Positions 52,655 to 63,577 are shown, counted from the first letter of the stretch. The stretch is 64,000 nt of DNA from Phytophthora colocasiae (GCA_018806915.1 JAGKQI010000054.1:620001-684000), one strand, 5' to 3'. Notes: generated from the sequence alone by a model not told the origin. A program made the numbers and translations.

Positions 52655-53833
52655 CTACAGCTTAGCTGCCATCACAACCACCTTCGCCACGATGACGGTG
52701 ATATCGTCAGGTTTGAGGTTGTGACGGAGCGAGGCCAACACGATACTTTCAGCAGCTTTGTCGGGGTTCTCCGCAATTACGTCCACGAAAGATGCCAGTT
52801 CGCCAGACCAATACCGCCGCCACGATAGCACCGGCTGTAACAGACACAAGAAAATAACTAGTGAGTAAAGCTAATAACCTCAGTATTCACGAGCCATTTC
52901 ATCTCACCGGGAACTGCGAGGGCGCCTTCTCGAGGTCAGGGGCAAAGTTGTCCCATACGCCATCAGTGGCAAGCACCACGAGATCTCCGTCTTGCACATC
53001 GATCTCACCTGAGTCCGCCTACAGCATCACGCATCAGCACACAATATTTCTCATATAAGTATTCCAGTACGTACATCGTCAGGGTGATTTTCAATAGCAC
53101 CGTATTGCTTGAACCGCAGCGGGATCTTGGCCAGTTGATACGGCGCACGTCCGTAATACTACAATAAAACCACTGTCAATCACACCCAGCTCTCCCTAAC
53201 TCTACACCACAAACCACTGCCAACCTGAAATTTGCTGCGAAAGATAATGTCTCCGTTACGAATGACCACGAAGCCTGAGTCTCCGAGATTCGAGTACTCA
53301 AGCACAGGTTTGCCCTCTGGCGACTGTTTCAGTCTCACGATGCAGGCCGTCGTACTACCAGCCTCGACTTCATCGTCCTGCAGCGCCTGATTGTACCCAT
53401 GAGCTAGAACCTGCTGCGTGCTGCTGCTTTCGTTGTTAGCTGTCTGCTGACGCACGAATACGGCCGCATTGCGCATGAGCGAGCGCGAGATCTTGCCCGG
53501 GTCCACTCCATTATCGTTCCATCCACCGACACCATCAGCCACACCCACCACATCTGAAGTAATGAAGAACGAGTCTTCTCCACACGTAGCTGGGTTGGCA
53601 CCGATACCGCTATTGTCCTTTCCCAGTGCGCAGCGTTTACCTTTGCAGGCAGCTTTGGCATCCAGGAAGAAGGAGGCAGCGCTAGCCACTCGGCTGTTGC
53701 CGTCTTTAGACGCCGGCTTAGCTGCCGATGAGCTGAAGTGGAAGGCTCGGCGCTGTGGTTGAGTCATGGCCGTTCGGCGCAGCGATCGCTGTACGGAAGT
53801 GGCCGAGCGTTGCCCCACCCGGTGCAGCATCAT
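52655..53833 (-). CDS. PPTC7: PPTC7-like mitochondrial PP2C protein phosphatase
   Basis: Four exons on minus: 53,833-53,225, 53,158-53,075, 53,018-52,908 and 52,834-52,655 (introns 66, 56 and 73 nt, GT-AG, phase 0 throughout), giving 327 residues. The N terminus (MMLHRVGQRSATSVQRSLRR) is rich in Arg and Ser without acids, fitting a mitochondrial presequence. PP2C metal-binding motifs: CGEDSFFI (about 85), VADGVGGW (about 96), LGDSGFVVIRNGD (about 185), ATDGVWDNF (about 250), and a late KPDDITVIVA. The compact size, CGEDS and SRSLM-type spacing match the PPTC7/PTC7 branch, which dephosphorylates mitochondrial proteins such as those of coenzyme Q synthesis. The first intron donor is GTTGGC. It is transcribed divergently from the bL20m gene, 161 bp away. 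Confidence 0.92.
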
Positions 53834-53994
53834 GGCGTCGGTTGTTGCGAGTGTGCGGTTGCTATAATCCCTGTTATAAGATTTTAAACCAATCAGAGGA
53901 AAATTTGATTATAATTGGACATAAATGGCAGTGGTCACCAAAGGACCTCCACCGCAGACTCACTCAGGAAAATTTAGTAGTACCGTAAAGCAGA
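53834..53994. promoter_or_regulatory. shared promoter between PP2C and bL20m genes
   Basis: Only 161 bp separate two divergent start codons, so both promoters must lie here or in exons. It contains ACCAATCAG (CCAAT box) at about 53,888. Confidence 0.6.
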
Positions 53995-54421
53995 ATGTCG
54001 TGGGCGAAGCACAAGAAGATCCTGGCCATGGCCAAGGGCTACCGCGGCCGTGCCAACTCGTGCTACCGTACGGCCATTAACCGTGTGGAGAAGGGTCTGC
54101 AGTACCAGTACCGTGACCGCAAGCAGAAGAAGCGCGTACGTTGCGAAAATGATATCAATATTTTTGTTATTATTATTATTTTTTAACTTATTTTTATGTG
54201 TTATTATTGTACAGATCATGCGCTCGCTGTGGATCCAGAAGATCAATGCCGGTGCTCGTCAGGAGGGACTCTCATACTCGAAGCTTTATGGAAAGATGAA
54301 CGGTTCGGGCATCGAGCTGAACCGCAAGGTGCTTGCTGACATGGCTGCTACGGAGCCTTTCAGCTTCAAGTCCGTGCTGGACGTCGTCAAGCACATGGAG
54401 GGTGTTACCAAGGCTATGTAA
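53995..54421 (+). CDS. MRPL20: mitochondrial ribosomal protein bL20
   Basis: Two exons, 53,995-54,135 and 54,215-54,421, with a 79-nt intron (GTACGT...TACAG), give 115 residues. The protein begins [20 protein letters not shown] and has [39 protein letters not shown] and [20 protein letters not shown], the conserved bL20 layout of a basic N-terminal helix that threads 23S rRNA and a globular RSLWIxRINA domain. Bacterial and organellar bL20 are about 115-120 residues, so this is full length. With no plastid in oomycetes, a mitochondrial role is expected. A presequence is not obvious; the basic N-terminal helix may act as one. Confidence 0.94.
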
Positions 54422-54777
54422 ATACGCATAACTTTTCGGTGCCAGGAACGCAACAGCCAGCGGTTAACAGGCTTAGGTAAGGCAGAACAGCAATTCTTGC
54501 CAGATGCAACAGAGTAGAGATTACCACGCTGCTCGGCTTGTGCTGTTGGCTGCAAGACAATAGAGTGCGTGTGCTGGCAATGCAAGAGGTCGTGTGATGA
54601 AGAGACTGGCAGTTTTTATTTGCTTTTCCCCAACGATGTTGACGTCTCTTGATTGTGCGTAGATTTCTCGCTAACTGGTGTGACGAGGCTTCATCTGCCT
54701 CCCAACTCCACGTCTCGGGCATTCACAGCAACTTGATCGGATCAAGCCCCACATTTGGTAAGTTGCAGGTGAACGAC
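54422..54777. other. convergent intergenic region
   Basis: Spacer between the ends of bL20m and the phosphagen kinase gene; no gene. Likely holds both 3' untranslated regions. Confidence 0.6.
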
Positions 54778-56073
54778 TTACTTCAGGATAGCGGACACCT
54801 TCTTGTCGATCGAACGACCCTTCTTCAGGTCCTCCTCAAGCTCAATGAGTTTCCAGATGCCGTCAATCATGGTCTGCACCAGCTCCACCTCGGAGTAGCC
54901 AATGCGAGCCTTGTTCGAGACGTCGTACACACCGCCAGGTCCTGGAGGGGAGTGCTCGCCCTTCGAGCCACGGGCCTGCAGGCCCAACGCAGAGCACAAG
55001 CTGTAGAATCGTTCTGATTCCTTCGACAGCTGCGGGAACTTGATCATGACACTGGCACGTAGACCCGTGCCCAGGTTGGACGGGCACGTGCACACGAAGC
55101 CCAAGTGGTTGTCGTACATGTACTCGCGACCCTCACCCTTGACAACCTTCTCGACATCCGAGACACCACGGCTAAAGCGGTCGAACACCTCCTGGATGTT
55201 GCCGCCGTTTTGCATGGCGATGACACGCATGTGGTCTTCCTCGTTCACCCAGACCAAGAAGGTCTTGTTGTTGTTGTGGAAGATGCCACGTCCATCAGGC
55301 CAGTCGCGAGCGGCACCAGCGTTGGTAAGCAGAGTGCCACCACCGGGCTTCTGAAATAGGAAGTGGTCGTCAATGAGCTGCTGCTCCTCATCCTTGGTCA
55401 TCTTGCTCAGCGGGTAGTACTTGCCGGCCAGGTCTCTGGTCAAGTTGCTCAGAGCCTTGGACAGCACACGCTCGACCTCACGGCGTTCACCACGGGAGGT
55501 TCCTGGTGGCAAGGCCAAACCACGGACGCTACGACCAGCACGGATACGTGTCGAGATGACGTAGCTGTCCGGAATCTTGCCGTTACGGATCTTGGACGGG
55601 TCGATGTCCGTCTTGTGGGTGTCCGAAGGTTTGTAGCCGTGCCATCCTTCAATGACAGGGTCCATGAGCTCCTTGAACGTCTGGTACGACTCCTCGTCGC
55701 CAGCCACTACACCCACACCAAGGTGGGGGGTGTCCACGCCAGTCTGGATAGCCTGATCAATAGTGTATCCACTGGCCGTCTTGCGATCCCTGAGCTTGTC
55801 GTAGATCTCAGGTGACAGGTGCTTGGCCATGAGACTCTTGTGCTTGGGGGTCAGTACTGGGTAGTTGTTGTACTTCGCCTTGGAAGAGGAAGCGCCGCTA
55901 CCTCCAATGCCCAAGTCACGCTCAATGTTCTTGAGGCGGCTGGAGATATCCAGAAGCACCTCAGACGTTGAGTTGGAGCTCTCAGCGGGCTTAGTCTGCG
56001 CCAAAGTGGACGCTGCCAGACCGAGCGTCACGGCACCGGCGCCTGCAATGTAGCGGGCGTTGGACTTGAGCAT
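54778..56073 (-). CDS. mitochondrial phosphagen (guanidino) kinase
   Basis: One exon, 431 residues, on minus. Residues 1-28 ([20 protein letters not shown]) look like a mitochondrial presequence; a short coiled stretch follows ([16 protein letters not shown]). The ATP:guanido phosphotransferase N-domain has [14 protein letters not shown] near 117-130, then the catalytic domain with [12 protein letters not shown] (172-183), [24 protein letters not shown] and the signature CPSNLGTG (Cys330). The reaction moves phosphate between ATP and a guanidino compound and buffers ATP. Oomycete members studied so far are reported as taurocyamine kinases; substrate cannot be read from sequence with certainty. 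The family normally has about 350-400 residues plus presequence, so this is full length. A GT-AG pair just upstream of ATG (GTAGATAC...CTACAG) may be a 5' leader intron. Confidence 0.94.
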   Translation of the reverse strand: MLKSNARYIAGAGAVTLGLAASTLAQTKPAESSNSTSEVLLDISSRLKNIERDLGIGGSGASSSKAKYNNYPVLTPKHKSLMAKHLSPEIYDKLRDRKTASGYTIDQAIQTGVDTPHLGVGVVAGDEESYQTFKELMDPVIEGWHGYKPSDTHKTDIDPSKIRNGKIPDSYVISTRIRAGRSVRGLALPPGTSRGERREVERVLSKALSNLTRDLAGKYYPLSKMTKDEEQQLIDDHFLFQKPGGGTLLTNAGAARDWPDGRGIFHNNNKTFLVWVNEEDHMRVIAMQNGGNIQEVFDRFSRGVSDVEKVVKGEGREYMYDNHLGFVCTCPSNLGTGLRASVMIKFPQLSKESERFYSLCSALGLQARGSKGEHSPPGPGGVYDVSNKARIGYSEVELVQTMIDGIWKLIELEEDLKKGRSIDKKVSAILK

Positions 56074-56579
56074 GTTACCTGTAGATGGAACCAGTGAGCG
56101 ATCTGTATCAAGAGATTCATCTACATGTATCTACCTGCACGTACGCAACATATTGGCGCTTGTTTCCGAGACGTTCTAGGGAGCTGGTCAGATCGAAAGT
56201 GTGTGGTGGTGGCCATTGTGGAGATCTTTTCTTTGCGGCCCCTCAAAGGATCCGCTGACGCTTAATGCCCAACATAGTGAAACCAAGTATAACGTACACA
56301 ACTTGTACACAAAACATATCAGACTTCAAGGTGGTGAATCTGCAACAACTTGCACCGTGCACCAAAGCTTAGCAAAGTGGCGACATCTATCCACACAAAC
56401 AGATAAGGTACATGTACACTGTAACCAGTGGGGCAGTGAACTTGTACTGAAATAAGTATGTTTTGTTCCAACGCATCCACGGTGTCCTGTCCTCAAAGTC
56501 AAAGGCACAAGTCCTCACCACTTCCACTGCTGGGCTCAGATCGCTTCTTCTCTCTACCTAAAGGCGCAGCACTCGACGC
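56074..56579. other. intergenic region
   Basis: Promoter/leader of the phosphagen kinase gene and 3' region of CCT7. No convincing ORF. Confidence 0.6.
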
Positions 56580-58455
56580 TTATGCGCCACCCTTGCCACG
56601 GAAAGCGCGCACGCCACGGCCCATGCCGCTGGGACCTCCTCGGCCTCCGCCCATCATGCCACGCATACCCTGGCCACCCATGGCGGCGCTCATAGGCGCA
56701 CCACCAGCGGGACCACCAGCCTGCGGTTGCTCTGACTTGGGGTTGCGCACAGTTTCGTCCACGGACAGGATGAGGCACGCAGCTTCAGTCGCCGCTGCGA
56801 TCGAGTTAATCTTGTTGGCAGCAGGTTCCCACACGTGCGACTCGTATGTGTCACAGATTCCACCCGTAGTGATGTCGACACCGAACCACTTGCCTTCCTC
56901 GGGGTCCTTGAAGTGCTTCTGGCGCAGGCGGTTCAGGATATCGGTCGAGTCATGGCCGGCATTCTCGGCAATCTGACGAGGGATGATCTCGAACGCCTTG
57001 GCGTACGCGTTCACCAGCAGTTGAGCTTTGCCCTCAATGGTACGCGCGTACTGGCGAAGGTGACGAGAGATTTCCATCTCGATGGCACCGCCACCAGCCA
57101 CCACAGTAGACGAAGCCACGGCGCGCTTCACAACCATAAGAGCATCGTGAACAGAGCGGTGGGCCTCCTCGATGAACTGCTCGGCACCGCCACGCAGGAC
57201 GATCGTAGAGCTCTTGGCCTCTGCGCACTCCATAAAGATGTTGTATCGCTCGTTACCGACCTGGCGCTCCTCGAAGCGTCCGCACGAGCCGAGAACCGAC
57301 TCGTTCATGTCGTGAACAGACGTCTGTACCACACCACCAGTAGCGCGCTGCGTACGCTCCATGTCGTCCTGTGCAACACGACCGGCACAGAAGAGACCGC
57401 GGTCAGCGAAGTACTGTGTTGCCAGGTCACCCACAGGCAGCTTGGACAGAATAATCTGGGCACCGCTCTTCACGCACAGCTCCAGCTTCTCATAGATAAT
57501 GTTCCACTCAGCATCCACAATGGACTGGTACTTGGTGGGATCGTCCAGACGCACTTCAGCGTTCTCCTTCTCGGACTTAAGCTCCAGTTCAACGTTCAGC
57601 AGCAGGATCTTCGGGTTCACGAAAGTCTTAGGCTGCTGTTCGAAACCGGCGTACGAGAACGTCTTCTTGAACGCGACACCCTTCACGAGGAACGAGTCGG
57701 TCACTGATCCACCGGGAACCTTCTTGACACCGACCATACTGATGTCCAGTCCTTCATCCAGACTCAACACAGCGTCCACAATCTGCAATAAGTGACAAAC
57801 TAATTATCAGCAAAAAATCCTCAAACCACTTGACAAATACATCATCTTACCATAGGGGAAAAGAAATGCTTGTGTCGGGAGATAAGCTTCGAGTTCAGTG
57901 CAGTGCCACTGACACGCTCAAGCATCTGGCGACGACCAACCTCGTCCGAGTCGGCCACGCGGATCTCGATCTCCTTGATCTTCTGCACTGCGAGCTGTCC
58001 AGCCTTACGGAAGCTCTTGATAATCATCTGCGGGTGCATGTTCTCCTCCACAAATGGCTTCGCCTGGCGCATAAACTCAGCGCCCAGCAGCACAACCGAC
58101 GTGGTGCCATCACCCACCTCGGCGTCCTGGGAGAGCGAAATATCCACGAGGGTTTTGGCCGCTGGGTGCACCACGTCCAGCAGGTTCATGATAGTAGCTC
58201 CATCGTTGGAGATTGTGGTCTTTCCGCCTGTGTGGATCAGCTTGTCCATGCCTCGAGGGCCCAGAGTGGTGCGAACAGCCTCCATGACTGCCTGACATGC
58301 GTTAATGTTGCTGATGAGCTGGGCCTTTCCCTGACTCGTGTCCGTGCCCTCCTTGAGCAGGATAATCTGTGGCTGCTGCTTGCACAAAATGTAAAGAGTT
58401 AAAGGCGGAAGACACACGCAGGAGGAGGGAGGGAATGTACCATCATGCCGTTCAT
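56580..58455 (-). CDS. CCT7: T-complex chaperonin subunit eta (CCT7)
   Basis: Three exons on minus: 58,455-58,441 (MNGMM), about 58,378-57,851, and 57,782-56,580 (TAA). Introns are about 62 and 68 nt. The tandem AGCAGCAG acceptor of intron 1 leaves its exact site ambiguous by 3-6 nt, in frame. The product has about 580 residues: [20 protein letters not shown] at the N terminus, the ATP-binding block [14 protein letters not shown] and [26 protein letters not shown], a middle apical domain ([20 protein letters not shown], [18 protein letters not shown]), and [38 protein letters not shown] with a Gly/Met-rich C terminus ([12 protein letters not shown]) marks the eta subunit. It is part of the eight-subunit cytosolic ring that folds actin and tubulin. 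Confidence 0.96.
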
Positions 58456-58697
58456 GGTGACGATCTCGGGGCTCTCTGACCAAGGAAGATTTGGCCCACA
58501 CAGGAATCTTACACACAATTGGCTAAAGTTACTAAAAATACACACAACAGTACAAATAAGACTTAACTGGACGAACACAGTACTCGTGGAGAGCTTGTCC
58601 TACTAAGTACGAATGATCACTTCAACAATATGATCGTACTTAACACAAAGTGATGTCACATCAAGTCGAGCTATTCCCCTGTAGTTAGGTACATCGA
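58456..58697. promoter_or_regulatory. shared promoter between CCT7 and the acetyltransferase gene
   Basis: 242 bp between divergent start codons. On the CCT7 strand GCCAATTG lies about 70 nt upstream of the ATG (CCAAT box). Confidence 0.55.
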
Positions 58698-59806
58698 ATG
58701 GAGAAGTTCCGTCTAGTGCAGCTCACGCAGGAAGCGCTTAAGCTTCAATGCAAAACCGACGACTATGAACACTGGGGTGCTCCACTGTTGACTGTCGAGG
58801 AATGGCAGCAGAAGGACGCAATACAACGTGCAACCCCTTTTTCCGAAAACGGAGCTTTGTTCTGGGCTCTTGTGGATAAAACCGAGAATGATTCGTCCAT
58901 GAGTGATGAAGGACTGGTAGCAGGTCAAGACCTACTTTACTGTCACTGTAAGACTCTCCGATTCGACTGCGTCTACCGTCGATTCAATGGAGATCTTGAG
59001 CGTGGATACTCGTACCAAGTCAGTTCGGTTTACACTCTTCCAGCCTTTAGGAAGCGTGGACTTGCAAGTTTCTTTCTGAAAGAAGTGGCTAAGCAGTTGG
59101 AGAAGCTTCCGAAGCCATTGATCTCCGTTCTCTACTCGGACGTTGGACCAACGTACTACGACAGGCTTGGGTGGAAGTGCCATCCATCCACCGCGGCTAC
59201 CCTGGAAGTCGATCACCCTCGCAATATCATCGAGAACAACGACAACAGCTTTCAGCTGGAGCCGATGTGTATTGACGATGAGTTGGCCAAATTTCTGGAG
59301 ACTGACAATGCCCGGTTGGTTGAGGAACTGTCGAGCGACAAGTTTCAAGGAAAAGAGGCGTTCCTGATCCTTCCAACGCGCGGCTCGATCGAGTGGCAAT
59401 TCGTTAATGCCATTCACTACGCCCGTGTGGCTGGATACGACGAGTTGCCATCACGTTGCGGCGTAAAGATTAACAACGACGCTTTCGTGCTCTGGTGGCA
59501 CTACTTGAAGGAGTCGACGCTGTACGTAAGTAGAGCTCGATTCCCAGATTCCGGCGATAATGCTGCTGCGACTGTGCGTGCTCTGCTAGACGCGGCGCTG
59601 CAAGAAGCACGCAAGTTCAAGCTGAAGAAGGTTGTGATCTGGGACACTTGACTCGCGACGAAGTACGTGATTCCCTCGAGATTGAAGTCGCTGATCGCCA
59701 ACTCTCGCTGTCGAGTGCCATGGTGTTTCACTACGGAAACAATGGTGGAAACTCTACGGGGCCTTTGCCTCAGTGGATTCACAACGAAAAGTACGCCTGG
59801 GTTTAG
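58698..59806 (+). pseudogene. LYC1-like GNAT N-acetyltransferase with a C-terminal frameshift
   Basis: The frame from 58,698 has 317 codons. It starts MEKFRLVQLTQEALKLQCKT, and has the GNAT core YSYQVSSVYTLPAFRKRGLA, where R-K-R-G-L-A is the acetyl-CoA loop at about 118, with SVLYSDVGPTYYDRLGWKCH behind it. The C-terminal domain contains IEWQFVNAIHYARV and FVLWWHYLKESTLYVSRARF. This is the layout of the LYC1/lysine acetyltransferase-like proteins of fungi and oomycetes, which usually end in WIHNEKYxW. Here the frame ends at KKVVIWDT, TGA 59,651, while the shifted frame continues GHLTRDEVRDSLEIEV to QWIHNEKYAWV, TAG 59,804. One nucleotide seems to be missing near 59,646. This may be a real lesion, an assembly error or, less likely, an alternative end. 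Confidence 0.82.
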
Positions 59807-60033
59807 TTGATTACCTCAAGAAGGTAGATCAAACTGTGCTAAAAGTTTGAGTTCCCATCATTTTCCACTAAAGCCCAGACCGTGGCACATTATGGATCCT
59901 CCTTGCGTTATTACTGTGGCTGTCAAGCGTTGGTGTACTCCTCGTAGGTGTTCGTTTAGCACAGAGGCAAATGAATTTACCAAACTCGGCCTTCAATTCC
60001 GAATCCGTTTGAGTACGAAAAAGGAGCACAATA
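59807..60033. other. intergenic region
   Basis: Tandem-gene spacer, likely the promoter of the next gene. Confidence 0.5.
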
Positions 60034-60560
60034 ATGGATGGCGAACGGAGTGCATTACCGGCGTTCGTCGGCGATGGGAACTACATCGGCGACGGCGGGG
60101 AACTACTCCAGCGTTTGTGGTAGCCTTATTGAATCGCTGTCTGTTGCTTCTGGCTGTGTATTAATTCGTTGGTGGCGGTGGTGGGGACAGGAACTTCGCA
60201 ACGTGGAAAATGATCCGGAATTGTCCTGGGCGATACATTATCAAGCACAAGAAGCAGAATCCCTTCTTGATTGACGGGGTTCCTGTGACCTCTATTGATA
60301 CTCAAGACTTTGTCCGCCAAGCTATTGCTACAGCAGAAGGAGAAGTGTATACTGTCGTCGTCCACGACTTGGAAAGCCCACAGTGCGTTGATCGTATGAA
60401 GGTTGTGGTGTTCGGAGCTGAAGGATGTGGCGGTGGAATCATTACCTACTGCAAACAAGACGAAAACGGAAGTGATGTCTACGTGCACACACTGAACACA
60501 GCCTCCGGTCTGCGTAGGAAGCTAAGTGGACTCCGGATTGACCACATTCTCAAGATCTGA
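60034..60560 (+). CDS. conserved-looking two-exon protein of unknown function
   Basis: Exons 60,034-60,119 and 60,191-60,560, separated by a 71-nt intron (GTAGCC...GACAG). The split Trp codon keeps the frame, giving 151 residues. Protein: MDGERSALPAFVGDGNYIGD, LLQRLWNFATWKMIRN, YIIKHKKQNPFLIDGVPVTS, then FVRQAIATAEGEVYTVVVHD, VDRMKVVVFGAEGCGGGIIT and LRRKLSGLRIDHILKI. Alternating hydrophobic strands in the second half suggest a small alpha/beta fold; there is no signal peptide or membrane segment. I do not recognise the family. The intron is inferred from phase, from the in-frame stop it removes and from the continuity of the peptide. Confidence 0.65.
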
Positions 60561-60742
60561 AGACACCAGAGTGAAGCAAACAACAGTGTATTGGCGATAT
60601 AAACTTGGAGCCGTGCGATCTACACGCTACCAACAAAAGCAAGTAAAAAAATGATTCTAGATGTTGAATCCGATGGAATGCTGGCGCCGTCGTGCTGAGA
60701 CCTACCGATGAGCCTCATTGCCCAACGCCTTCACCTCTCCGC
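60561..60742. other. convergent intergenic region
   Basis: Short spacer between convergent gene ends. Confidence 0.5.
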
Positions 60743-63115
60743 TCAATCCGCGAAACTGGCCGCCATGTACAGCGCCCAGGAACGAGACAACCCGTCGTCC
60801 ATCTTGGCTTTCTGCAGCACGCCCAACGCGCGCTGCTTGTCCACCATGGCGAAGTTTGCGTACAACAGCGACAGCCACGCGTTGCCCGTATCCTCGCGCG
60901 TTACGATGGCTTCCTTGCCCAACACCTGCTCCCATTCCTCTTTGACAAACTGCTTGGTGCGAACAAACTCGGTGACGGACGACACAGGGATCATTTGGAT
61001 GCCGTGGATGCAGTACTTCTCGGCACTGAACCACGTGGCGTAGTCCACCTTATTGTCGAAGAAGATGCCCGTGACCTTGTTGGCGCGGAAGTTAGCTGGG
61101 TGCACTTGGTTGGCGTCTTCAATGAGGAAGTAAGTCTTGATGGCGTGCGCATTGACGCGAGTCATTAGCTTTCCGACAGCTTCCATGGCGGTATTGCTCG
61201 TGGCTTTGCCGTACATGTACATGCCAAAGGCGAAGTTGACATCCTCTGACGTGCTCTCCTGGTCCTTGCCGTCCGCGAACGGGGTGACGCCGTGCGAGTA
61301 CGAATGACCGCGGAACCAGTCGAAGGAGCGGAAGCGCGCGAAAAACTTGTCGTCCTTGTCGTAGTTAGCCACGTCGCGCACGAGCAGGTTGACGATGGCG
61401 TTGAGTTTGCTGAGATCGCCCCAGTTCGGGTCCAGACGGTTGATGATGGCCGCCGTGTGCACCCAGTAGCCGTAGTGAAAGTGGTGGTCATTGTACATGG
61501 TGTTACCGAAATCAGCGTTGAGATCCTTCGTCTTGAAGCCCTGGGAGCTGACAATGCCGCCGTACGTTTGGTCGTACTGGAGCTTGTTGGCCCAGCTATT
61601 TCCCACGAACGGCGCCATGACAGTGCGCAGCTTGCTCAGACACGTGGAAAGAAGACTCTTGTCACCTCCAACGACGGCCTGGTCATTGGCAATGAGACAG
61701 AGTGACGCGTACTTCTGTGCGGCCTTGCCGTTGAAGTAGTAGCTGCCGTCGAGCGGAATGGACCAGGCTGCGTTGATGTCTTCGCGCAGGTGATCGAGGA
61801 TCCGCTGCTGTTGGGCCATGTCAGACGCGATCTTGCGACTCGGGTAGAAGTCTTCAGGCACCGGCTGCGTCTCCTTCATCTCCCAGACGGGGTCGCTCGA
61901 ACTGCTCGGCGTCGTGAAAGCCTGGTACGCCCCGCGAGTTGTTGAGTACGTCACCATCCCGTCCACCTGACGGACGCCGTTGCTGGTATCAATGGTCTCC
62001 GTGTGGTGCTTCATGGCGTAGTGCAAGAGGCCACAGGAGCAATCACCCGTCGTCTTCCACTTGAACGCGTAGGAGCTGTCATCACGAAAGTCGATGTTAG
62101 CTGCTTGAACGACACAGGACTTGTGCTGGTCCAATGTGGTTAGCCACGAGTCTTCAACCACGAGAGCCACGCGGAGGATACCGTCGAATACGCCCGTGCT
62201 CTTGAGTGCAGAGGTGCCGTCAGCTGCGAACGTGATCTCTTTCTCACTGCCACCGTCGCTCGAAAGAGCGTACATCACCCACTTTTGGCCGGAGCTGTAG
62301 ACGATCTCGAACTTGGAGCCGCTCACTTGACCACCGAACCGCTGGCCGTTGATGGTGGAAATGGCCTCACTCGCCTGCACGCGCGGAGTTAAACCTGCGT
62401 ACTTCGTCGAGGCGTACACCATGCCTGACACGAGATCCGAGACCATGGAGCCACCGGAGGAACCCGTGAACTTGACAGTCACACCCTGATCGGCCCAGTC
62501 CACGACCTGGAAGTTGGGCTTCTGCCACACAATCTCCTCAGCCGAAAACAACACGTCGCGGGTCATTCCGTGCGCGTAGAACTTGACGGCTCCGTTGTTT
62601 CCAGAGCTGCCGCCACTGAATCGACTGCGGTACGGGTAGGCGACGGACATGCCGAACGGAGCCTTATCGATGACCATTTGCAGCGAGTACGGATTGGACC
62701 AAATGGGTTGGATGAAGGCATTGGAGTCGTGCGCGATGATGTTGCCCCACCAATTGTTAGTGGGGATGGCACGGTTCTTGACCACGGACGAATCGAGGTA
62801 CTTGGGCGGACAAAACCCCATCATGGCGTCCGTGTGCTCGAAGATGTCGCTTGGAGGCTGCAGCGTTCGGAATCCAGAAGAGGGACCTTCGTCACTGAGG
62901 GTTGGCTCGGGTGCGGAGGTGTTGGTGTAACCAACATCCCCAGCGTCTGGATCAGTGGTGTTCACATCAGGTGCAAATGTGGGTGCCACAACGGGGGAGT
63001 CGTCAGTGAAGCTGGAACTCCCGTTCTTGACGAGGTCTTGACCGTCAACTTGAGCTGGTTGAAAATGATGGAGAATCGCACCAATTCCGATAAATGCAGA
63101 TGCGAAGACCCTCAT
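60743..63115 (-). CDS. secreted GH81 endo-1,3-beta-glucanase
   Basis: One exon, 790 residues. Signal peptide MRVFASAFIGIGAILHHF, then a Ser/Thr/Pro-rich low-complexity linker (about 30-85). The GH81 N-terminal beta-sandwich begins around ALPTNNWWGN-like IPTNNWWGNIIAHDSNAF (about 117). The (alpha/alpha)6 catalytic part has Asp543 in DHHFHYGYWVH and the conserved block SFDWFRGHSYSHGVTPF with GKDQESTSEDVNFAFG, where Glu620 and Glu624 are the family's acidic catalytic positions. It cuts beta-1,3-glucan, acting on the oomycete's own wall during growth or on other glucans. Length fits the family (about 700-800). An oomycete initiator lies 53 nt upstream. Secretion is expected. The C terminus ends ...SRSWALYMAASFAD without a GPI signal. 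Confidence 0.96.
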   Translation of the reverse strand: MRVFASAFIGIGAILHHFQPAQVDGQDLVKNGSSSFTDDSPVVAPTFAPDVNTTDPDAGDVGYTNTSAPEPTLSDEGPSSGFRTLQPPSDIFEHTDAMMGFCPPKYLDSSVVKNRAIPTNNWWGNIIAHDSNAFIQPIWSNPYSLQMVIDKAPFGMSVAYPYRSRFSGGSSGNNGAVKFYAHGMTRDVLFSAEEIVWQKPNFQVVDWADQGVTVKFTGSSGGSMVSDLVSGMVYASTKYAGLTPRVQASEAISTINGQRFGGQVSGSKFEIVYSSGQKWVMYALSSDGGSEKEITFAADGTSALKSTGVFDGILRVALVVEDSWLTTLDQHKSCVVQAANIDFRDDSSYAFKWKTTGDCSCGLLHYAMKHHTETIDTSNGVRQVDGMVTYSTTRGAYQAFTTPSSSSDPVWEMKETQPVPEDFYPSRKIASDMAQQQRILDHLREDINAAWSIPLDGSYYFNGKAAQKYASLCLIANDQAVVGGDKSLLSTCLSKLRTVMAPFVGNSWANKLQYDQTYGGIVSSQGFKTKDLNADFGNTMYNDHHFHYGYWVHTAAIINRLDPNWGDLSKLNAIVNLLVRDVANYDKDDKFFARFRSFDWFRGHSYSHGVTPFADGKDQESTSEDVNFAFGMYMYGKATSNTAMEAVGKLMTRVNAHAIKTYFLIEDANQVHPANFRANKVTGIFFDNKVDYATWFSAEKYCIHGIQMIPVSSVTEFVRTKQFVKEEWEQVLGKEAIVTREDTGNAWLSLLYANFAMVDKQRALGVLQKAKMDDGLSRSWALYMAASFAD

Positions 63116-63167
63116 ACTAGTTCAAGTCGTAGTCGTTGGTGAAGCTCTTGGTTTCGGGTGAGGTATC

Positions 63168-63183
63168 AAATTGAAAAGTGAGC
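63168..63183 (-). promoter_or_regulatory. oomycete core promoter initiator of the GH81 gene
   Basis: On minus, GCTCACTTTTCAATTT matches the oomycete initiator consensus GCTCATTYBNCAWTTT at 15 of 16 positions, 53 nt before the ATG; the CA is the expected start of transcription. Confidence 0.8.
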
Positions 63184-63577
63184 TTCATCCAACTTCGGAG
63201 CGACAGCGATCTCCTTCTTGGCACACAGCAAGCAGTTCAAGACATGAAGCCGTTGCCGTGAACTGCAACTCCCGATCGTAGCTCAACTTGCATCAGTGCT
63301 CGACGATAGATTGGAGCCGGAAGACGTCATACAACTGCAAACTGCACTAGCTATTGAGAGGAATACTGAATTCGACCGTCAATTGCCAATACGTGCCACA
63401 TGAACGACCTGATCCAACTCCAACTTTATCAGATCACGAACGAATCGTGATGACCATTTCTTCAAACGCTGATGCGATTCTGATTTCATCACGACGGTCG
63501 CAATTGCTGTCGTACAGCGTTTAACAATCCTTAGTCAACTTGATTCTGCACGCTTCCGTCTTCACCACTGCCAGTGT
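63184..63577. other. upstream intergenic region
   Basis: Upstream DNA of GH81 and 3' flank of the gene at the right edge. No further feature seen. Confidence 0.5.

Noticed and set aside
56835..57707. 290-codon plus-strand frame opposite CCT7
   Set aside because: It mirrors a highly conserved gene on the other strand; codon bias in the real gene leaves the antisense frame open by chance.
61292..61705. Frames opposite GH81, also 62,570-63,142
   Set aside because: Shadows of the GH81 gene with no motif of their own.
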